From contig JANQQJ010000040.1 of NCBI GenBank assembly GCA_028284945.1, positions 62,001-126,000 on the forward strand: a stretch of 64,000 nt of DNA. Direction: 5' to 3'. A model generated the notes under the pieces. The model did no database searches. It had not been told where the DNA came from and worked only from the letters and a program-made list of their open reading frames with translations. The stretch's first letter is position 1. Each line of letters starts with the position of its first letter. A program made the position numbers and the translations under genes. This DNA is from Alphaproteobacteria bacterium (GTDB taxonomy: Bacteria; Pseudomonadota; Alphaproteobacteria; SMXS01). Of this stretch, positions 55,131 to 64,000 are shown in pieces.

Positions 55131-55151
55131 TCCGAGTCCGAGTCCGAGTCC
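55131..55151. repeat. hexanucleotide tandem repeat
   Basis: TCCGAG occurs three times in a row followed by TCC, between luxI and luxR. Such short arrays can change length by slippage; being non-coding, a change here would alter spacing only. Confidence 0.8.
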
Positions 55152-55197
55152 TGCCCCGCTCTGCCTGAACGGGGTTCAAAGAACCCAATTGTTGGTG

Positions 55198-55914
55198 TTA
55201 CGGGGTGATAAGCCCCAGATGCAGTGATTTGACGACTGCCGTCACGCGGGAGTCGACTTCTAGCTTCTTCAGGATGTTCCGAACGTGGAACTCAACGCCG
55301 TGCTCGGAAATTCCGAGAATTTCGCCGATTGCCCAGTTGCTCTTGCCCTGGGCGCACCAGTGCAGGACTTCCCGCTCCCGGTCGGTAAGCGCGACCATCG
55401 GGTTGCCGTCCTGTTCGATAAACGACCAATAGTTCAGATGGAACTGGTGCGCCAATGCATTGAGCACCGACAGATTCTGGGACATTTCGGCGCCGCCAGA
55501 ACTGCTGGCAAGGCCGATACCGGATACTTCGCCACGCGGTCCATGCAATGGAATACCAACGCCATCATATAGACCGGCATCCTTGCCCGCGCCCATGAAC
55601 TCCATCTGCCGTTTGCTCAACGGCAGGCGCTCTGAAAGCCCGTCCCAGGAGAAAGGCCGCGAGGCTACGGTTCCATAGCGGAGAACGGGGTCAATGGTCT
55701 CAAACTCTTTCTGTCCGTAGAGCGACAACCATTCATTCGGGTAATTCGTCAGCACAAGGGACGATCCAGCACTATCGTCAGCTTCAACCGCGCGCGTGCT
55801 GTTGTACATCACCAAATCAAAGCCAAAGTCACCGATCGCGCGCTTGAACAGCGCGAGAACTTCTTCCTGGGTTTCGGCCTTATTGGAGGCCTCGATGTAA
55901 TCGATGATCTCCAT
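55198..55914 (-). CDS. LuxR-family AHL-responsive transcriptional regulator
   Basis: 238 residues. The autoinducer-binding domain keeps the signal-pocket residues: W and Y in NEWLSLY, D and P in ETIDPVL, W in FSWDGL, G in LHGPRG. The C-terminal GerE-type helix-turn-helix reads LTDREREVLHWCAQGKSNW through VEFHVRNILKKL. Both halves look functional. It lies 5' of luxI on the same strand, with about 195 bases and the palindrome between, and 4 bases after a second LuxR-like gene. Confidence 0.93.
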   Translation of the reverse strand: MEIIDYIEASNKAETQEEVLALFKRAIGDFGFDLVMYNSTRAVEADDSAGSSLVLTNYPNEWLSLYGQKEFETIDPVLRYGTVASRPFSWDGLSERLPLSKRQMEFMGAGKDAGLYDGVGIPLHGPRGEVSGIGLASSSGGAEMSQNLSVLNALAHQFHLNYWSFIEQDGNPMVALTDREREVLHWCAQGKSNWAIGEILGISEHGVEFHVRNILKKLEVDSRVTAVVKSLHLGLITP

Positions 55915-55918
55915 GTCC

Positions 55919-56563
55919 CTACCCGACCTCCGGCGCGATCAGGCCGAGCCGTAGCGCAATAACGACCGCATGAAGCTCGTTCTGGGCACGCAGGCCTTTG
56001 ACCGCGGTACGCACATGGCGACGGAAATCATCCGGTGTCAAATCGTGGCTTTGCAGCCGCGCCGGGGTCACGACGCCTTCAGCCTGCAGCGTCAAACACA
56101 GTAACTCTTCTTCAGACAGCTGCGGGACATGCGGAATGAAGCCGTAGTCCTTAAGCGTCTGTGTCGCTTCTGAATAGAATTCCTTGCCCCGGTCAAATAC
56201 GCCGCCCGTCGCGACATCGCGCAACGATGTGGGCAACAGCGTTACAATCGCCTTCTCATCGTCATCGCCGCGATACGGTAACACCAATACCGGTGACTCA
56301 TTGCCGCTTGGATTGGACCACCAGAAGGACCCTCGCGCCATGGATTCGCTGACCGAAAGCGGCGCCAGGACCGTCGCGAGCCGCGCCAGATAGCTGGGCT
56401 GGTCGGCCAGCGCCAGGCTGGTCAGCGTCACGTCCGGACACTCACCGTCATTCCAGACTGTATAAAGGTGGAACCCGAAGTGCTCGAACCCGCGTGTGCG
56501 CACGTAAGCGCCAAAACGGCGCTTCAACCCTTCCAGTTCTGCAACCTGTTCGAATTCGTGCAT
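55919..56563 (-). CDS. divergent LuxR-like protein with degenerate domains
   Basis: 214 residues. N-terminal part resembles an autoinducer-binding domain but lacks the pocket Trp, Tyr and Asp-Pro (DQPSYLARLATVLAPLSVSE replaces them); the later Trp survives in FWWSNP. The C-terminus aligns with the canonical neighbour (LSEEELLCLTLQAEG, then FRRHVRTAVKGL and ALRLGLIAPE against SLHLGLITP) but the recognition helix is poorly kept. It may not bind signal or DNA normally and could act by dimerising with its neighbour. First gene of the quorum-sensing run, after about 260 bases of AT-rich promoter DNA. Confidence 0.82.
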   Translation of the reverse strand: MHEFEQVAELEGLKRRFGAYVRTRGFEHFGFHLYTVWNDGECPDVTLTSLALADQPSYLARLATVLAPLSVSESMARGSFWWSNPSGNESPVLVLPYRGDDDEKAIVTLLPTSLRDVATGGVFDRGKEFYSEATQTLKDYGFIPHVPQLSEEELLCLTLQAEGVVTPARLQSHDLTPDDFRRHVRTAVKGLRAQNELHAVVIALRLGLIAPEVG

Positions 56564-56823
56564 TACAGCGTATTAGTTGTCGGACCTCGTAGTGCTTCGA
56601 ATATACGCAAACAGTAATGAAAAAACAACGTGATAAATCAATGCACTCGGCGGAGTCTCTAATAGATTCAATTTAAAGCTAATCCGAGTCTAATGATGCA
56701 ACTGCAACGAGTCACAATTCGGTGACCATAAACGGCCCCGACAACTATAGAATCTAATTTTGACTCTTCGCGATACTATATTTGGTGGTTGATTCGTCTT
56801 TCCATAAAATTTGAATTATGTCG

Positions 56824-57801
56824 TTACCGATGCGTAAAACCGGATGACTTCAGTTCCACGATGTTTTTTTGACTGTCCAGAACGATGACACCGGACCCCC
56901 GGATCACGTCGCCAATGACCGTCGCTTTGCATTCTGTCCTAATTGCCGCCATACCGAACCTATCCAATCGGATAGGCGGTGCGGTCATGACCAGTTCGTA
57001 GTCGTCACCACCGGTTAAAATTACGTCCAAAAGCTCAGGATTCCGGGCAAGGGCGCCCTGCGCGGCCGCTGAAAGTGGCAATTGATCAACATGTATGCGG
57101 GCGCCCACGTCGGACACCTCACAGAGGTGTCCGATATCAGCGACCAGGCCATCAGATACATCCAGCCCGGCAGAAACCAGACCGGCGGCCGCCTGACCGG
57201 CTGCAAGGCGCGGCTGTGGAAGGCGGTATCGGTCCAGCAGATGACCGGACGGGTCATCAATCTGGCCCCGCGCTGCCAATAGCCCCAGCGCGGCATCACC
57301 AATGGTGCCAGTAACGACAATTTTGTCGCCGGGGGACGCGCCACTTCTGGAAATTGCCTCCCCGGCTGCCACCATTCCCATGGCCGTCAATGACAGAGTC
57401 AGCGGCCCCGTTGTCGAGACCGTGTCGCCACCGATCAGGCCCATCCCATATGCCGCCTGGTCACTCGCCAACCCCTCAACGAACCTTTCGAGCCAACGAT
57501 CCTCCGTTGCCCTGGGCAGCGCCAGACCCAGCAAGTAGGCCGACGGCCGCGCGCCCATGGCCGCAAGATCGGACAGATTCACCCGCAGCAGTTTTCTGGC
57601 AATCAGGTCCGGCGGATCATCGGGAAAGAAGTGAACCCCCGCGACCATCATGTCCTTGGTCACGACCAGTTCCTGCCCCTGTGGCACTCCCAGTGTAGCG
57701 GCGTCGTTTTCGAGCGCTGCGGCACCTTTGTGCGCCGCGGCCAATGGCGCGAGAAGCTCGTTGATCAGCTCGAATTCACCGCGACGGTCGATTCCGGCCA
57801 T
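56824..57801 (-). CDS. thiL: thiamine-monophosphate kinase
   Basis: 325 residues, phosphorylating ThMP to the active cofactor ThDP. ENDAATLG, VVTKDMMVAGVHF, LLRVNLSDLAAMGA, GGDTVST and DVSDGLVADIGHL are the AIR-synthase-fold motifs; GGDDYELV follows. Last gene of the run from rpiB, 15 bases after nusB. Confidence 0.96.
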   Translation of the reverse strand: MAGIDRRGEFELINELLAPLAAAHKGAAALENDAATLGVPQGQELVVTKDMMVAGVHFFPDDPPDLIARKLLRVNLSDLAAMGARPSAYLLGLALPRATEDRWLERFVEGLASDQAAYGMGLIGGDTVSTTGPLTLSLTAMGMVAAGEAISRSGASPGDKIVVTGTIGDAALGLLAARGQIDDPSGHLLDRYRLPQPRLAAGQAAAGLVSAGLDVSDGLVADIGHLCEVSDVGARIHVDQLPLSAAAQGALARNPELLDVILTGGDDYELVMTAPPIRLDRFGMAAIRTECKATVIGDVIRGSGVIVLDSQKNIVELKSSGFTHR

Positions 57802-57816
57802 GGCCCGGCGCGGCGG

Positions 57817-58308
57817 CTAGCCGCTGTTTCCCGGCCTGACCGTGCGGGCAATCCGGTCAAGCACGCCGTTTACGAAACCAGGCTCGCTTTCGGTGAAGAA
57901 GGCGTTGGCGATATCCAGATACTCGTTGATGATCACCGGCGTCGGGATATCGGGGCGCGCGATCAGTTCGTAGGTCCCTGCCCTTAGGATCGCCAGAACC
58001 AGCCTCTCAATTCTGGCGATGGTACGCCCTTGAGTGGCCGCGCCGATTTGACTGTCGACTTCCGTCAGGCGCTCCGTCGCCCCTTTGAAAATGTCTTCAA
58101 ACAACGCCATATCGGCAGGCCGGTATTGATCACCGTCGACTTCCTTGCCGATCCGCCAGGTCTGGAACTCCGAAACGATCTGGCGGACCGATGCATCTGT
58201 GGACGCCGCCTGATAGAGCGCCTGAACCGCGGCCAGCCGCGACGCACTGCGGGACCCCGGCCCGCTTTCTACGGATAGCGCTTCAGTTTCCGGCACGGTG
58301 TCGCTCAT
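57817..58308 (-). CDS. nusB: transcription antitermination factor NusB
   Basis: 163 residues, all-helical RNA-binding protein of the rRNA antitermination complex. SRLAAVQALYQ at the N-terminus and LAILRAGTYELIARPDIPTPVIINEYLDIA are conserved. In many alphaproteobacteria ribH precedes it; here ribD does, 46 bases upstream. Confidence 0.95.
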   Translation of the reverse strand: MSDTVPETEALSVESGPGSRSASRLAAVQALYQAASTDASVRQIVSEFQTWRIGKEVDGDQYRPADMALFEDIFKGATERLTEVDSQIGAATQGRTIARIERLVLAILRAGTYELIARPDIPTPVIINEYLDIANAFFTESEPGFVNGVLDRIARTVRPGNSG

Positions 58309-58354
58309 GGTTTTCAGATGTCATATCAGGTTTCGCTCGATGCGTTTGGCGACC

Positions 58355-59449
58355 TTAATAGGCGGTGCGGCTATAGGTTTCCAGCACATCCTCGCCGAGG
58401 CTGACCTGCTCCTGGCGCACAAACCGCCTCGCTTGCGTTGCTTCAGCCAGCCCCAGGGTGGCAACCGCAGCAAGCCCATCACCGCCGATAACCGAAGGCG
58501 CCCGAAACCACGCAATCCGGTCGACGAGATCCAACCTCAACAGACTTGTCGCGAGCTCTGCGCCGCACTCCGCCAGAACACGCGTGACGCCTTGACCACC
58601 CATCATCTCCAACGCCGCCGGCAGCCCGACCCGTCCGTCTTCAGTATCGTTAATGTGCAAAACGGTAACGCCTTTGGCCTCAAAGGGACTCGGGTCCGAA
58701 GACGCCAATGTCAGCAGCGTCGTGGAAACGGCATTTGATGTCTCAACCAATTGGCTGGCCAACGGGGTTCGCAGGCTGCTGTCGACCACAAAGCGCGATG
58801 GACTGGCGTGCTCCAGCCCCGCAATCCGGCAATCCAGCATCGGGTCGTCAGCCAGTACGGTGCCAACACCGGTCAGAATCGCATCATGCTGCACCCTTAG
58901 CAGATGACCATAACGTCGGGCGTCCGGGCCAGTGATCCACTGACTATGTCCATTAGCGGTCGCAATCTTGCCGTCCAATGTGGTGGCCAACTTCAAAGTG
59001 ACAATTGGGCGGCCAGAGCGGATTCGCATCAGGAACCCGGCATTGAGCGCCTCGGCTTCGGCTTGACCAATATCCTCATGAACCTCAATGCCAGCACCTT
59101 TGAGCATGGCGATGCCCGCGCCTGAAACACGCGGGTCGGGGTCACGGGTCGCGACGACACAACGGCTGATGCCTGCGTTAATCAACGCCTCGGCACAAGG
59201 GGGCGTCTCACCATGATGGGCGCAGGGTTCGAGCGACACATAGGCGGTCGCGCCTTTGGCTGCGTCTCCCGCCTGCGCTAATGCTTCTGTCTCAGCATGG
59301 GGACGACCGCCGGGCTGGGTCCAACCGCGCCCCACGACACGCCCTTCTTTAACGATGACGCAGCCGACCGCCGGGTTGGGGGCGACACGGCCTAATCCAC
59401 GGCGTGCCAGCCCGAGGGCCGTTCGCATATGCCATAGATCGTCTTGCAC
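58355..59449 (-). CDS. ribD: bifunctional riboflavin deaminase/reductase RibD
   Basis: 364 residues, second and third steps of riboflavin synthesis. The deaminase domain (about 1-145) has HAETEAL and PCAHHGETPPC zinc motifs; the reductase domain (about 148-360) starts RPIVTLKLATTLDGKIA. Start codon is GTG 59449; an ATG 21 bases in is also possible. 21 bases after nrdR. Confidence 0.95.
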   Translation of the reverse strand: MQDDLWHMRTALGLARRGLGRVAPNPAVGCVIVKEGRVVGRGWTQPGGRPHAETEALAQAGDAAKGATAYVSLEPCAHHGETPPCAEALINAGISRCVVATRDPDPRVSGAGIAMLKGAGIEVHEDIGQAEAEALNAGFLMRIRSGRPIVTLKLATTLDGKIATANGHSQWITGPDARRYGHLLRVQHDAILTGVGTVLADDPMLDCRIAGLEHASPSRFVVDSSLRTPLASQLVETSNAVSTTLLTLASSDPSPFEAKGVTVLHINDTEDGRVGLPAALEMMGGQGVTRVLAECGAELATSLLRLDLVDRIAWFRAPSVIGGDGLAAVATLGLAEATQARRFVRQEQVSLGEDVLETYSRTAY

Positions 59450-59470
59450 GGTGCGGGCCCCTAGGCCGCG

Positions 59471-59935
59471 CTAGTCTTCTTGCGGCTCGCCATCAAGACT
59501 GCCGATGAACTCTTCGAAGTCCTTGGCCTCGCGGAAGTTCTTATAGACAGAGGCGAACCGGACATAGGCAACCTGATCAATACCCGCGAGCCCTTCCATG
59601 ATCAGTTCCCCGATCAGGTCAGAGGGAACTTCGGCCTCGCCCATGCTTTCCAGCCGGCGAACCAGGCCGTTGATCATTCGATCGACGCGTTCCGGCTCGA
59701 CGGGCCGTTTGCGCAGCGCAATCGCCAGGGACCGGGTCAACTTATCCCTGTCAAAAGGAACGCGCTTACCGCTTTTTTTGATCACGGTCAGTTCGCGCAG
59801 CTGAACCCGTTCAAAGGTCGTGAATCGAGCGCCGCAGGCCGGACAATGCCGCCGCCGCCGGATGGCCGCGCCGTCCTCGGTCGGGCGGGAATCCTTAACC
59901 TGGGTTTCGTCGTTACCGCAAAACGGACAGCGCAT
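59471..59935 (-). CDS. nrdR: transcriptional repressor NrdR
   Basis: 154 residues, repressor of ribonucleotide reductase genes. The zinc ribbon is [17 protein letters not shown] with CPACGARF, followed by an ATP-cone (about 49-139) that senses dATP/ATP. Located between glyA and ribD as in most alphaproteobacteria. Confidence 0.97.
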   Translation of the reverse strand: MRCPFCGNDETQVKDSRPTEDGAAIRRRRHCPACGARFTTFERVQLRELTVIKKSGKRVPFDRDKLTRSLAIALRKRPVEPERVDRMINGLVRRLESMGEAEVPSDLIGELIMEGLAGIDQVAYVRFASVYKNFREAKDFEEFIGSLDGEPQED

Positions 59936-59959
59936 GGTTCCCCTCCCCCTCGGTACCGA

Positions 59960-61264
59960 TTATGTCGTGTAAATCGGAAATGCGTTGGTCAGCGCCGCCA
60001 CGCGTTCGCGGGCTGCGGCTTCCGCCGCACTATTGTCATCAGGGTTGGCTGCGAGCCCTTCCAGAACATCGGCTATCAGATCGCCGACTTCCTGAAACTC
60101 ACCGACACCAAAGCCGCGTGTTGTGCCGGCGGGCGTCCCCAACCGGATGCCGGAGGTCACCGCCGGTTTCTCCGGATCGAACGGAATGCCGTTCTTGTTA
60201 CAGGTGATGTTGGCCCGCTCCAGTGAATCCTCAGCGGCGTTACCCTTCACGCCTTTGGGGCGCAGATCGACTAGCATAAGGTGGGTATCAGTGCCCCCGG
60301 ACACCATATCGAAGCCGCGCTGCATCAGTTTCTCCGACAGCGCCTTTGCATTTTCGATGATCGCCCGCGCGTAAAGCTTGAAATCCGGTTGTAGATCTTC
60401 ACCAAAAGCAACCGCTTTGGCCGCGATCACATGCATCAGCGGGCCACCCTGCAGGCCCGGGAACACAGCAGAATTGATCTTTTTGCCCAGCGCCTCGTCA
60501 TTGGACAGGATCATGCCGCCACGCGGTCCCCGCAAGGTCTTGTGGGTTGTCGTCGTCACAACATCGGCAAATGGCAGGGGGCTGGGATGCACACCGCCTG
60601 CAACCAGCCCGGCGAAATGCGCCATGTCGACCATCAACAGCGCACCGACGCTATCGGCGATCTCACGGAAGCGGGCAAAGTCTATGATCCGTGGATAGGC
60701 AGACCCGCCCGCGATGATCAGTTTAGGCTGGTGTTCCTTGGCCAGCCCCTCGATCTCGTCGAAATCGATCAGATGGTCCTGCTGGCGCACGCCATACTGA
60801 ACCGCGTTAAACCATTTACCCGATTGTGCAGGCGGCGCACCGTGCGTCAGGTGACCGCCGGCAGCCAACGACATGCCCATGATGGTGTCACCCGGCTTCA
60901 TCAGGGCCAGCATCACGGCCCCGTTGGCCTGTGCTCCGGAATGCGGCTGCACATTGGCATAGGCGCAGTCGAACAGTTTTTTGGCACGATCGATCGCCAG
61001 GTCTTCCGAGACGTCAACATATTCGCAGCCGCCGTAATAGCGGCGCCCGGAATAGCCCTCGGCATATTTGTTGGTCAGGACAGAGCCCTGCGCCTCCAGA
61101 ACGGCACGAGACACGATATTCTCGCTCGCGATCAGTTCGATCTGACTTTGCTGTCGGTGGAGTTCGCCATTGATCGATCCGGCGACGTCAGGATCGGCCT
61201 CGGCGAGCCCGGCAGAAAAGAAACGATTGGACGCGGAATTGTTATCAGCAGCTTGGGTCGACAT
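59960..61264 (-). CDS. glyA: serine hydroxymethyltransferase
   Basis: 434 residues from ATG 61264, with GGAGAG eight bases upstream; a GTG three codons earlier is less well placed. PLP enzyme interconverting serine and glycine with tetrahydrofolate. The PLP lysine is in [16 protein letters not shown]-terminal extension of about 15 residues before the conserved core. Confidence 0.97.
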   Translation of the reverse strand: MSTQAADNNSASNRFFSAGLAEADPDVAGSINGELHRQQSQIELIASENIVSRAVLEAQGSVLTNKYAEGYSGRRYYGGCEYVDVSEDLAIDRAKKLFDCAYANVQPHSGAQANGAVMLALMKPGDTIMGMSLAAGGHLTHGAPPAQSGKWFNAVQYGVRQQDHLIDFDEIEGLAKEHQPKLIIAGGSAYPRIIDFARFREIADSVGALLMVDMAHFAGLVAGGVHPSPLPFADVVTTTTHKTLRGPRGGMILSNDEALGKKINSAVFPGLQGGPLMHVIAAKAVAFGEDLQPDFKLYARAIIENAKALSEKLMQRGFDMVSGGTDTHLMLVDLRPKGVKGNAAEDSLERANITCNKNGIPFDPEKPAVTSGIRLGTPAGTTRGFGVGEFQEVGDLIADVLEGLAANPDDNSAAEAAARERVAALTNAFPIYTT

Positions 61265-61283
61265 GGTCGGCACTCTCCGGTGG

Positions 61284-61736
61284 CTAGCTTTGGCCTAGTT
61301 TTGCGACGCGGCCTTCGTGGCGGCCTCCGCCAAATTCAGTGTTGAGAAATTCGCTCAGGGCATCTTTTGCCGCCTCGGTACCGATAATCCGGGCACCCAG
61401 CGCCAGCACGTTGGCATCATTGTGTTCGCGGGCCAGCCGCGCTTCGAGACCGTTGTGGCATAGCGCGGCGCGGACCGCCGGGTTGCGATTGGCGGCAATG
61501 GAAATACCGATCCCGGTGCCACAGACAATCAGGCCCATGGGTGCCCGCCCCTCTTCAATGGCTTGCGCCACCGCATGGCCGAAATCGGGATAGTCCACGG
61601 AATCTGGGCCAAACGCGCCCAGATCCAGAACCGTATAGCCCTGGGGCAGCAATTCGGCTTTCAACAGCTCTTTGAGCTCGAATCCTGCGTGATCCGAACC
61701 CAGTGCTATCGCCGGCTTCGACGACGGTTCCGTCAT
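61284..61736 (-). CDS. rpiB: ribose-5-phosphate isomerase B
   Basis: 150 residues, pentose phosphate pathway. [10 protein letters not shown] near the N-terminus and the active cysteine in [14 protein letters not shown] are intact. Its stop is 19 bases before the glyA start, first gene of the rpiB-glyA-nrdR-ribD-nusB-thiL run. Confidence 0.95.
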   Translation of the reverse strand: MTEPSSKPAIALGSDHAGFELKELLKAELLPQGYTVLDLGAFGPDSVDYPDFGHAVAQAIEEGRAPMGLIVCGTGIGISIAANRNPAVRAALCHNGLEARLAREHNDANVLALGARIIGTEAAKDALSEFLNTEFGGGRHEGRVAKLGQS

Positions 61737-61892
61737 TCAGTCTGCTATTTGTTCCACTACCTAAGTCCCGGCGGACCGAGACACCCGACTAGAAGAAGTC
61801 CTACCATATGTCGGGGTGAGACGCCAAGCATGCCCAAGGTGTCGTGGGTGAGAATTGCAGTTTTTGCAGATCGAACGTGGGGCGCACCCAGG

Positions 61893-62504
61893 CTACAGCG
61901 TGTCTGAAGGTGGAAAATACCGATAATGTCCGGTGATCGGAAACCTGAACAGGATGTCCTCAAGTTGCGGACCGGCACCGATATTGTGAACCGCCATAAG
62001 CCGTTTCCCATCCGGTGTGCGCCTGTCGGTAAGGATGCCGATATGAGGCAAGCTTCCACCCACCATCCACGTCACCAGATCGCCCGGCTGATAGTCAGCG
62101 GGATTCGAAGAAACGTCGAACGTTTCACCATGACGCTCAAAGAACACCTGAAGATTCGGCACCCGCCGATGATCAATGTTGCTATCGGGCTTTGAAAGCC
62201 CCCAATGGTCAGGATAGGCGTCAAAGTCCGCGCTCATGTCTTCGTGCACGAGCTGCTGCAGATCAATCCCCAGCGCACGATAGGACCGGATAACGACGTC
62301 TGTGCAAACGCCATATTGGGCCGGCACATCACCCATCGGATAGGCGATCCTGCGATAGCTGCCATCATAGGTAACAGCGTGTTTGGTCCGCTCCAACGCG
62401 GCATCGACAAGCTGGTCGGGTGTTTGCGCAGCGGCATCAAGTGTCGCCCACAGAAAAACCAGCCCGCACAGGCCCAACACACCCATTATGCGTTTGACGA
62501 TCAT
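61893..62504 (-). CDS. DUF1287 secreted protein
   Basis: 203 residues from ATG 62504 with signal peptide ending near DAAAQ. Conserved blocks: YGVCTDVVIRSYRALGIDLQ, HRRVPNLQVFFERHG, YQPGDLVTWMVGGSLPHIGI and AVHNIGAGPQLED. The Cys-His arrangement resembles NlpC/P60-like peptidases, so cell-wall hydrolysis is plausible, but the family has no proven activity known to me. Confidence 0.9.
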   Translation of the reverse strand: MIVKRIMGVLGLCGLVFLWATLDAAAQTPDQLVDAALERTKHAVTYDGSYRRIAYPMGDVPAQYGVCTDVVIRSYRALGIDLQQLVHEDMSADFDAYPDHWGLSKPDSNIDHRRVPNLQVFFERHGETFDVSSNPADYQPGDLVTWMVGGSLPHIGILTDRRTPDGKRLMAVHNIGAGPQLEDILFRFPITGHYRYFPPSDTL

Positions 62505-62555
62505 GTCCTGGAGATAGGTCACGATTCTGGCGGAAATGGGGCCGATCAATTGCGT

Positions 62556-63770
62556 TTAAGCGGCGCGGCTGATCTTCCGCCGTTCCCAGACCGTGTTGAG
62601 CGCGTCGACAAGCGCATCCATCATCTCGTCGGTGTGATACGGCCCCGGCGTAAAGCGCAAGCGTTCGGTACCCCTAGGCACGGTCGGGTAGTTAATCGGC
62701 TGAACGTATATGGCGAATTCTTCCATCAGCTCGTCCGACACCTGCTTGCACAGGGTGGCATCACCGACCCATAGCGGCACGATGTGGCTTTCGGATTCCA
62801 TCAACGGCAGTCCTGCATCGCGGAACCGCTGCTTCAAGGCCGCCGCGCGTTCCTGATGGCGCACACGCAGATCGTTGGTCCGCTTCACATGCCGGATACT
62901 GGCCAACGCGCCCGCTGCCAGCACGGGCGATAGTGAGGTCGTAAAAATGAATCCAGGCGCATAGGACCGGACGACATCAATCAGTTTCGCCGTTCCCGTG
63001 ATATACCCGCCCATCACGCCGAATGCTTTCGCCAGCGTGCCCTCGATGATGGTGACCCTGTCCATCACTGCATCGCGTTCGGCGACACCGCCGCCACGCT
63101 CACCATAGAGCCCGACGGCGTGAACCTCGTCCAGATAGGTGATCGCATTGTACTTGTCGGCCAGATCACAGATCGCTTCTATCGGCGCGATATCGCCATC
63201 CATCGAATAGACGGATTCGAACGCAATCACCTTGGGCGCGTCCGGATCAGCCTGTTGCAGCAGTTCTTCCAAATGAACCAGATCGTTGTGGCGGAAAATC
63301 CGCTTGGTCTGACCGGAATGCCGCACGCCCTCAATCATCGAGGCGTGGTTCAGCTCATCCGAAAACAGGATACAACCCGGCAAAATCCGCCCGATCGTGC
63401 TGAGCGTCGCCTCATTGGAGATGTAGCCGGAGGTAAACAGCAGCGCGGCTTCCTTGCCGTGCAGGTCTGCCAGTTCCTGTTCCAGCAGCACATGATAGTG
63501 GTTGGTGCCGCTGATATTGCGGGTACCACCCGCACCGGCGCCACACTCATGCAGGGCGGTTTCCATCGCCGCGATCACATCGGGGTTTTGACCCATGCCC
63601 AGATAGTCATTGGAGCACCAGACGGTGATATCGCGCTGAACGTTGTCGCCCTCATAAAAGCGTGCACGCGGGAATTCGCCCGCGCGGCGGGCAATATCCA
63701 TGAAGACACGATAGCGGCCTTCAGCGCGCAGCGAATCTATCGCTTCTTCGAATTTAGCCTCGTAATCCAT
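62556..63770 (-). CDS. hemA: 5-aminolevulinate synthase
   Basis: 404 residues, condensing glycine and succinyl-CoA in the C4 (Shemin) route to heme, characteristic of alphaproteobacteria. PLP lysine in [26 protein letters not shown] and [11 protein letters not shown] are further motifs. AGGAG precedes the ATG. An FNR-type box lies about 68 bases upstream, suggesting oxygen control. Confidence 0.97.
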   Translation of the reverse strand: MDYEAKFEEAIDSLRAEGRYRVFMDIARRAGEFPRARFYEGDNVQRDITVWCSNDYLGMGQNPDVIAAMETALHECGAGAGGTRNISGTNHYHVLLEQELADLHGKEAALLFTSGYISNEATLSTIGRILPGCILFSDELNHASMIEGVRHSGQTKRIFRHNDLVHLEELLQQADPDAPKVIAFESVYSMDGDIAPIEAICDLADKYNAITYLDEVHAVGLYGERGGGVAERDAVMDRVTIIEGTLAKAFGVMGGYITGTAKLIDVVRSYAPGFIFTTSLSPVLAAGALASIRHVKRTNDLRVRHQERAAALKQRFRDAGLPLMESESHIVPLWVGDATLCKQVSDELMEEFAIYVQPINYPTVPRGTERLRFTPGPYHTDEMMDALVDALNTVWERRKISRAA

Positions 63771-63837
63771 CGAACTCCTGAACCGGGAGGCCCCCGGAAC
63801 GCCTTTGGTAATCTACTGAAAGGTTTACGCCAACCCC

Positions 63838-63851
63838 CTGATCCGGATCAA
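63838..63851. promoter_or_regulatory. FNR/FnrL-type box upstream of hemA
   Basis: On the minus strand the site reads TTGATCCGGATCAG, matching TTGAT-N4-ATCAA at nine of ten positions. It is centred about 74 bases before the hemA start. FnrL regulation of hemA is known in Rhodobacter; here it is inferred from the site. Confidence 0.55.
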
Positions 63852-63895
63852 TTTAGGGCGATAAATGGCGTCGGGAAAGCTATATCGGCAGCAGG

Positions 63896-64000
63896 TCAGG
63901 GTCCCAATCGTGCAAAGCGCAGCGCTTCTCGCAGACCACGCAGCGACACTTTGTGACTGACCTTGTGATTGCCCGCACGGCCAGAGACCTCGGCGAACAC
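63896..64000 (-). CDS. C-terminal fragment of an unidentified protein
   Basis: The last 34 residues of a frame entering from the right edge, reading AEVSGRAGNHKVSHKVSLRG and ending ALRFARLGP before TGA. Basic and helix-like; too little to assign. It is upstream of hemA on the same strand, 125 bases away. Confidence 0.6.
   Translation of the reverse strand: MFAEVSGRAGNHKVSHKVSLRGLREALRFARLGP

Noticed and set aside
55131-55151. Start of a CRISPR or VNTR locus
   Set aside because: Only three units of six bases without spacers; no cas genes in the window.
60431-61345. 304-codon plus-strand frame opposite glyA
   Set aside because: glyA is complete and conserved on the other strand; this frame has no recognisable features.

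Overview
The window is about 64 kb of GC-rich chromosomal DNA from an alphaproteobacterium. The evidence is gene content and order: the rpmF-plsX-fabH-ihfA-merR block, the rpiB-glyA-nrdR-ribD-nusB-thiL block, a C4-pathway 5-aminolevulinate synthase, COX15-type heme A synthase, a cytochrome bc1 assembly chaperone, class I PHA synthase and a proton-pumping pyrophosphatase. I cannot name an order or genus from sequence alone.

Layout. 1-6.3 kb: end of a GT87 mannosyltransferase, queuosine genes queC-queE and queF, then a sulfur set (cysK, sseA, metC). 6.3-11.4 kb: hisI, then two secreted, very basic low-complexity proteins sharing a C-terminal motif, followed by two translationally coupled, membrane-anchored SUMF1-fold proteins that lack the formylglycine-generating cysteines. 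11.4-26.8 kb: accessory metabolism, with a five-gene operon (PQQ sugar dehydrogenase, PPOX, DUF938 methyltransferase, FAD monooxygenase, lone biotinyl protein), a DUF502 protein that appears to start at CTG, an epoxide-hydrolase-like protein, a secreted glutathione peroxidase, a trypsin-like protease, STAS and GPP34 proteins, an FkbM methyltransferase, and a carotenoid-oxygenase/SDR/nitroreductase neighbourhood. 26.8-29.0 kb: a decayed island beside tRNA-Glu, holding a frameshifted integrase N-terminus, a broken membrane-protein gene and a startless Tat-signal reading frame.

29-54 kb is mostly housekeeping: recJ, a CNNM/CBS protein, glpX, hom and an aminotransferase, phaC, argC with a gamma carbonic anhydrase, a MATE pump, rplM-rpsI, ctaA, tRNA-Pro, the fatty-acid/ribosome block, bamE-like and hppA. 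54-56.6 kb is a quorum-sensing locus on one strand: a divergent LuxR-like gene, a canonical luxR, a palindrome resembling a lux box, luxI, and a 67-residue gene whose GTG start overlaps the luxI stop. 56.8-64 kb: thiL, nusB, ribD (without the usual ribE/ribBA/ribH between ribD and nusB), nrdR, glyA, rpiB, a DUF1287 protein and hemA, with an FNR-like box upstream of hemA.

The most unusual material is the quorum-sensing locus with its degenerate LuxR twin and coupled small protein, the paired basic secreted proteins with a common C-terminal motif, and the decayed tRNA-associated island. No CRISPR array, intact transposon or rRNA gene was seen.
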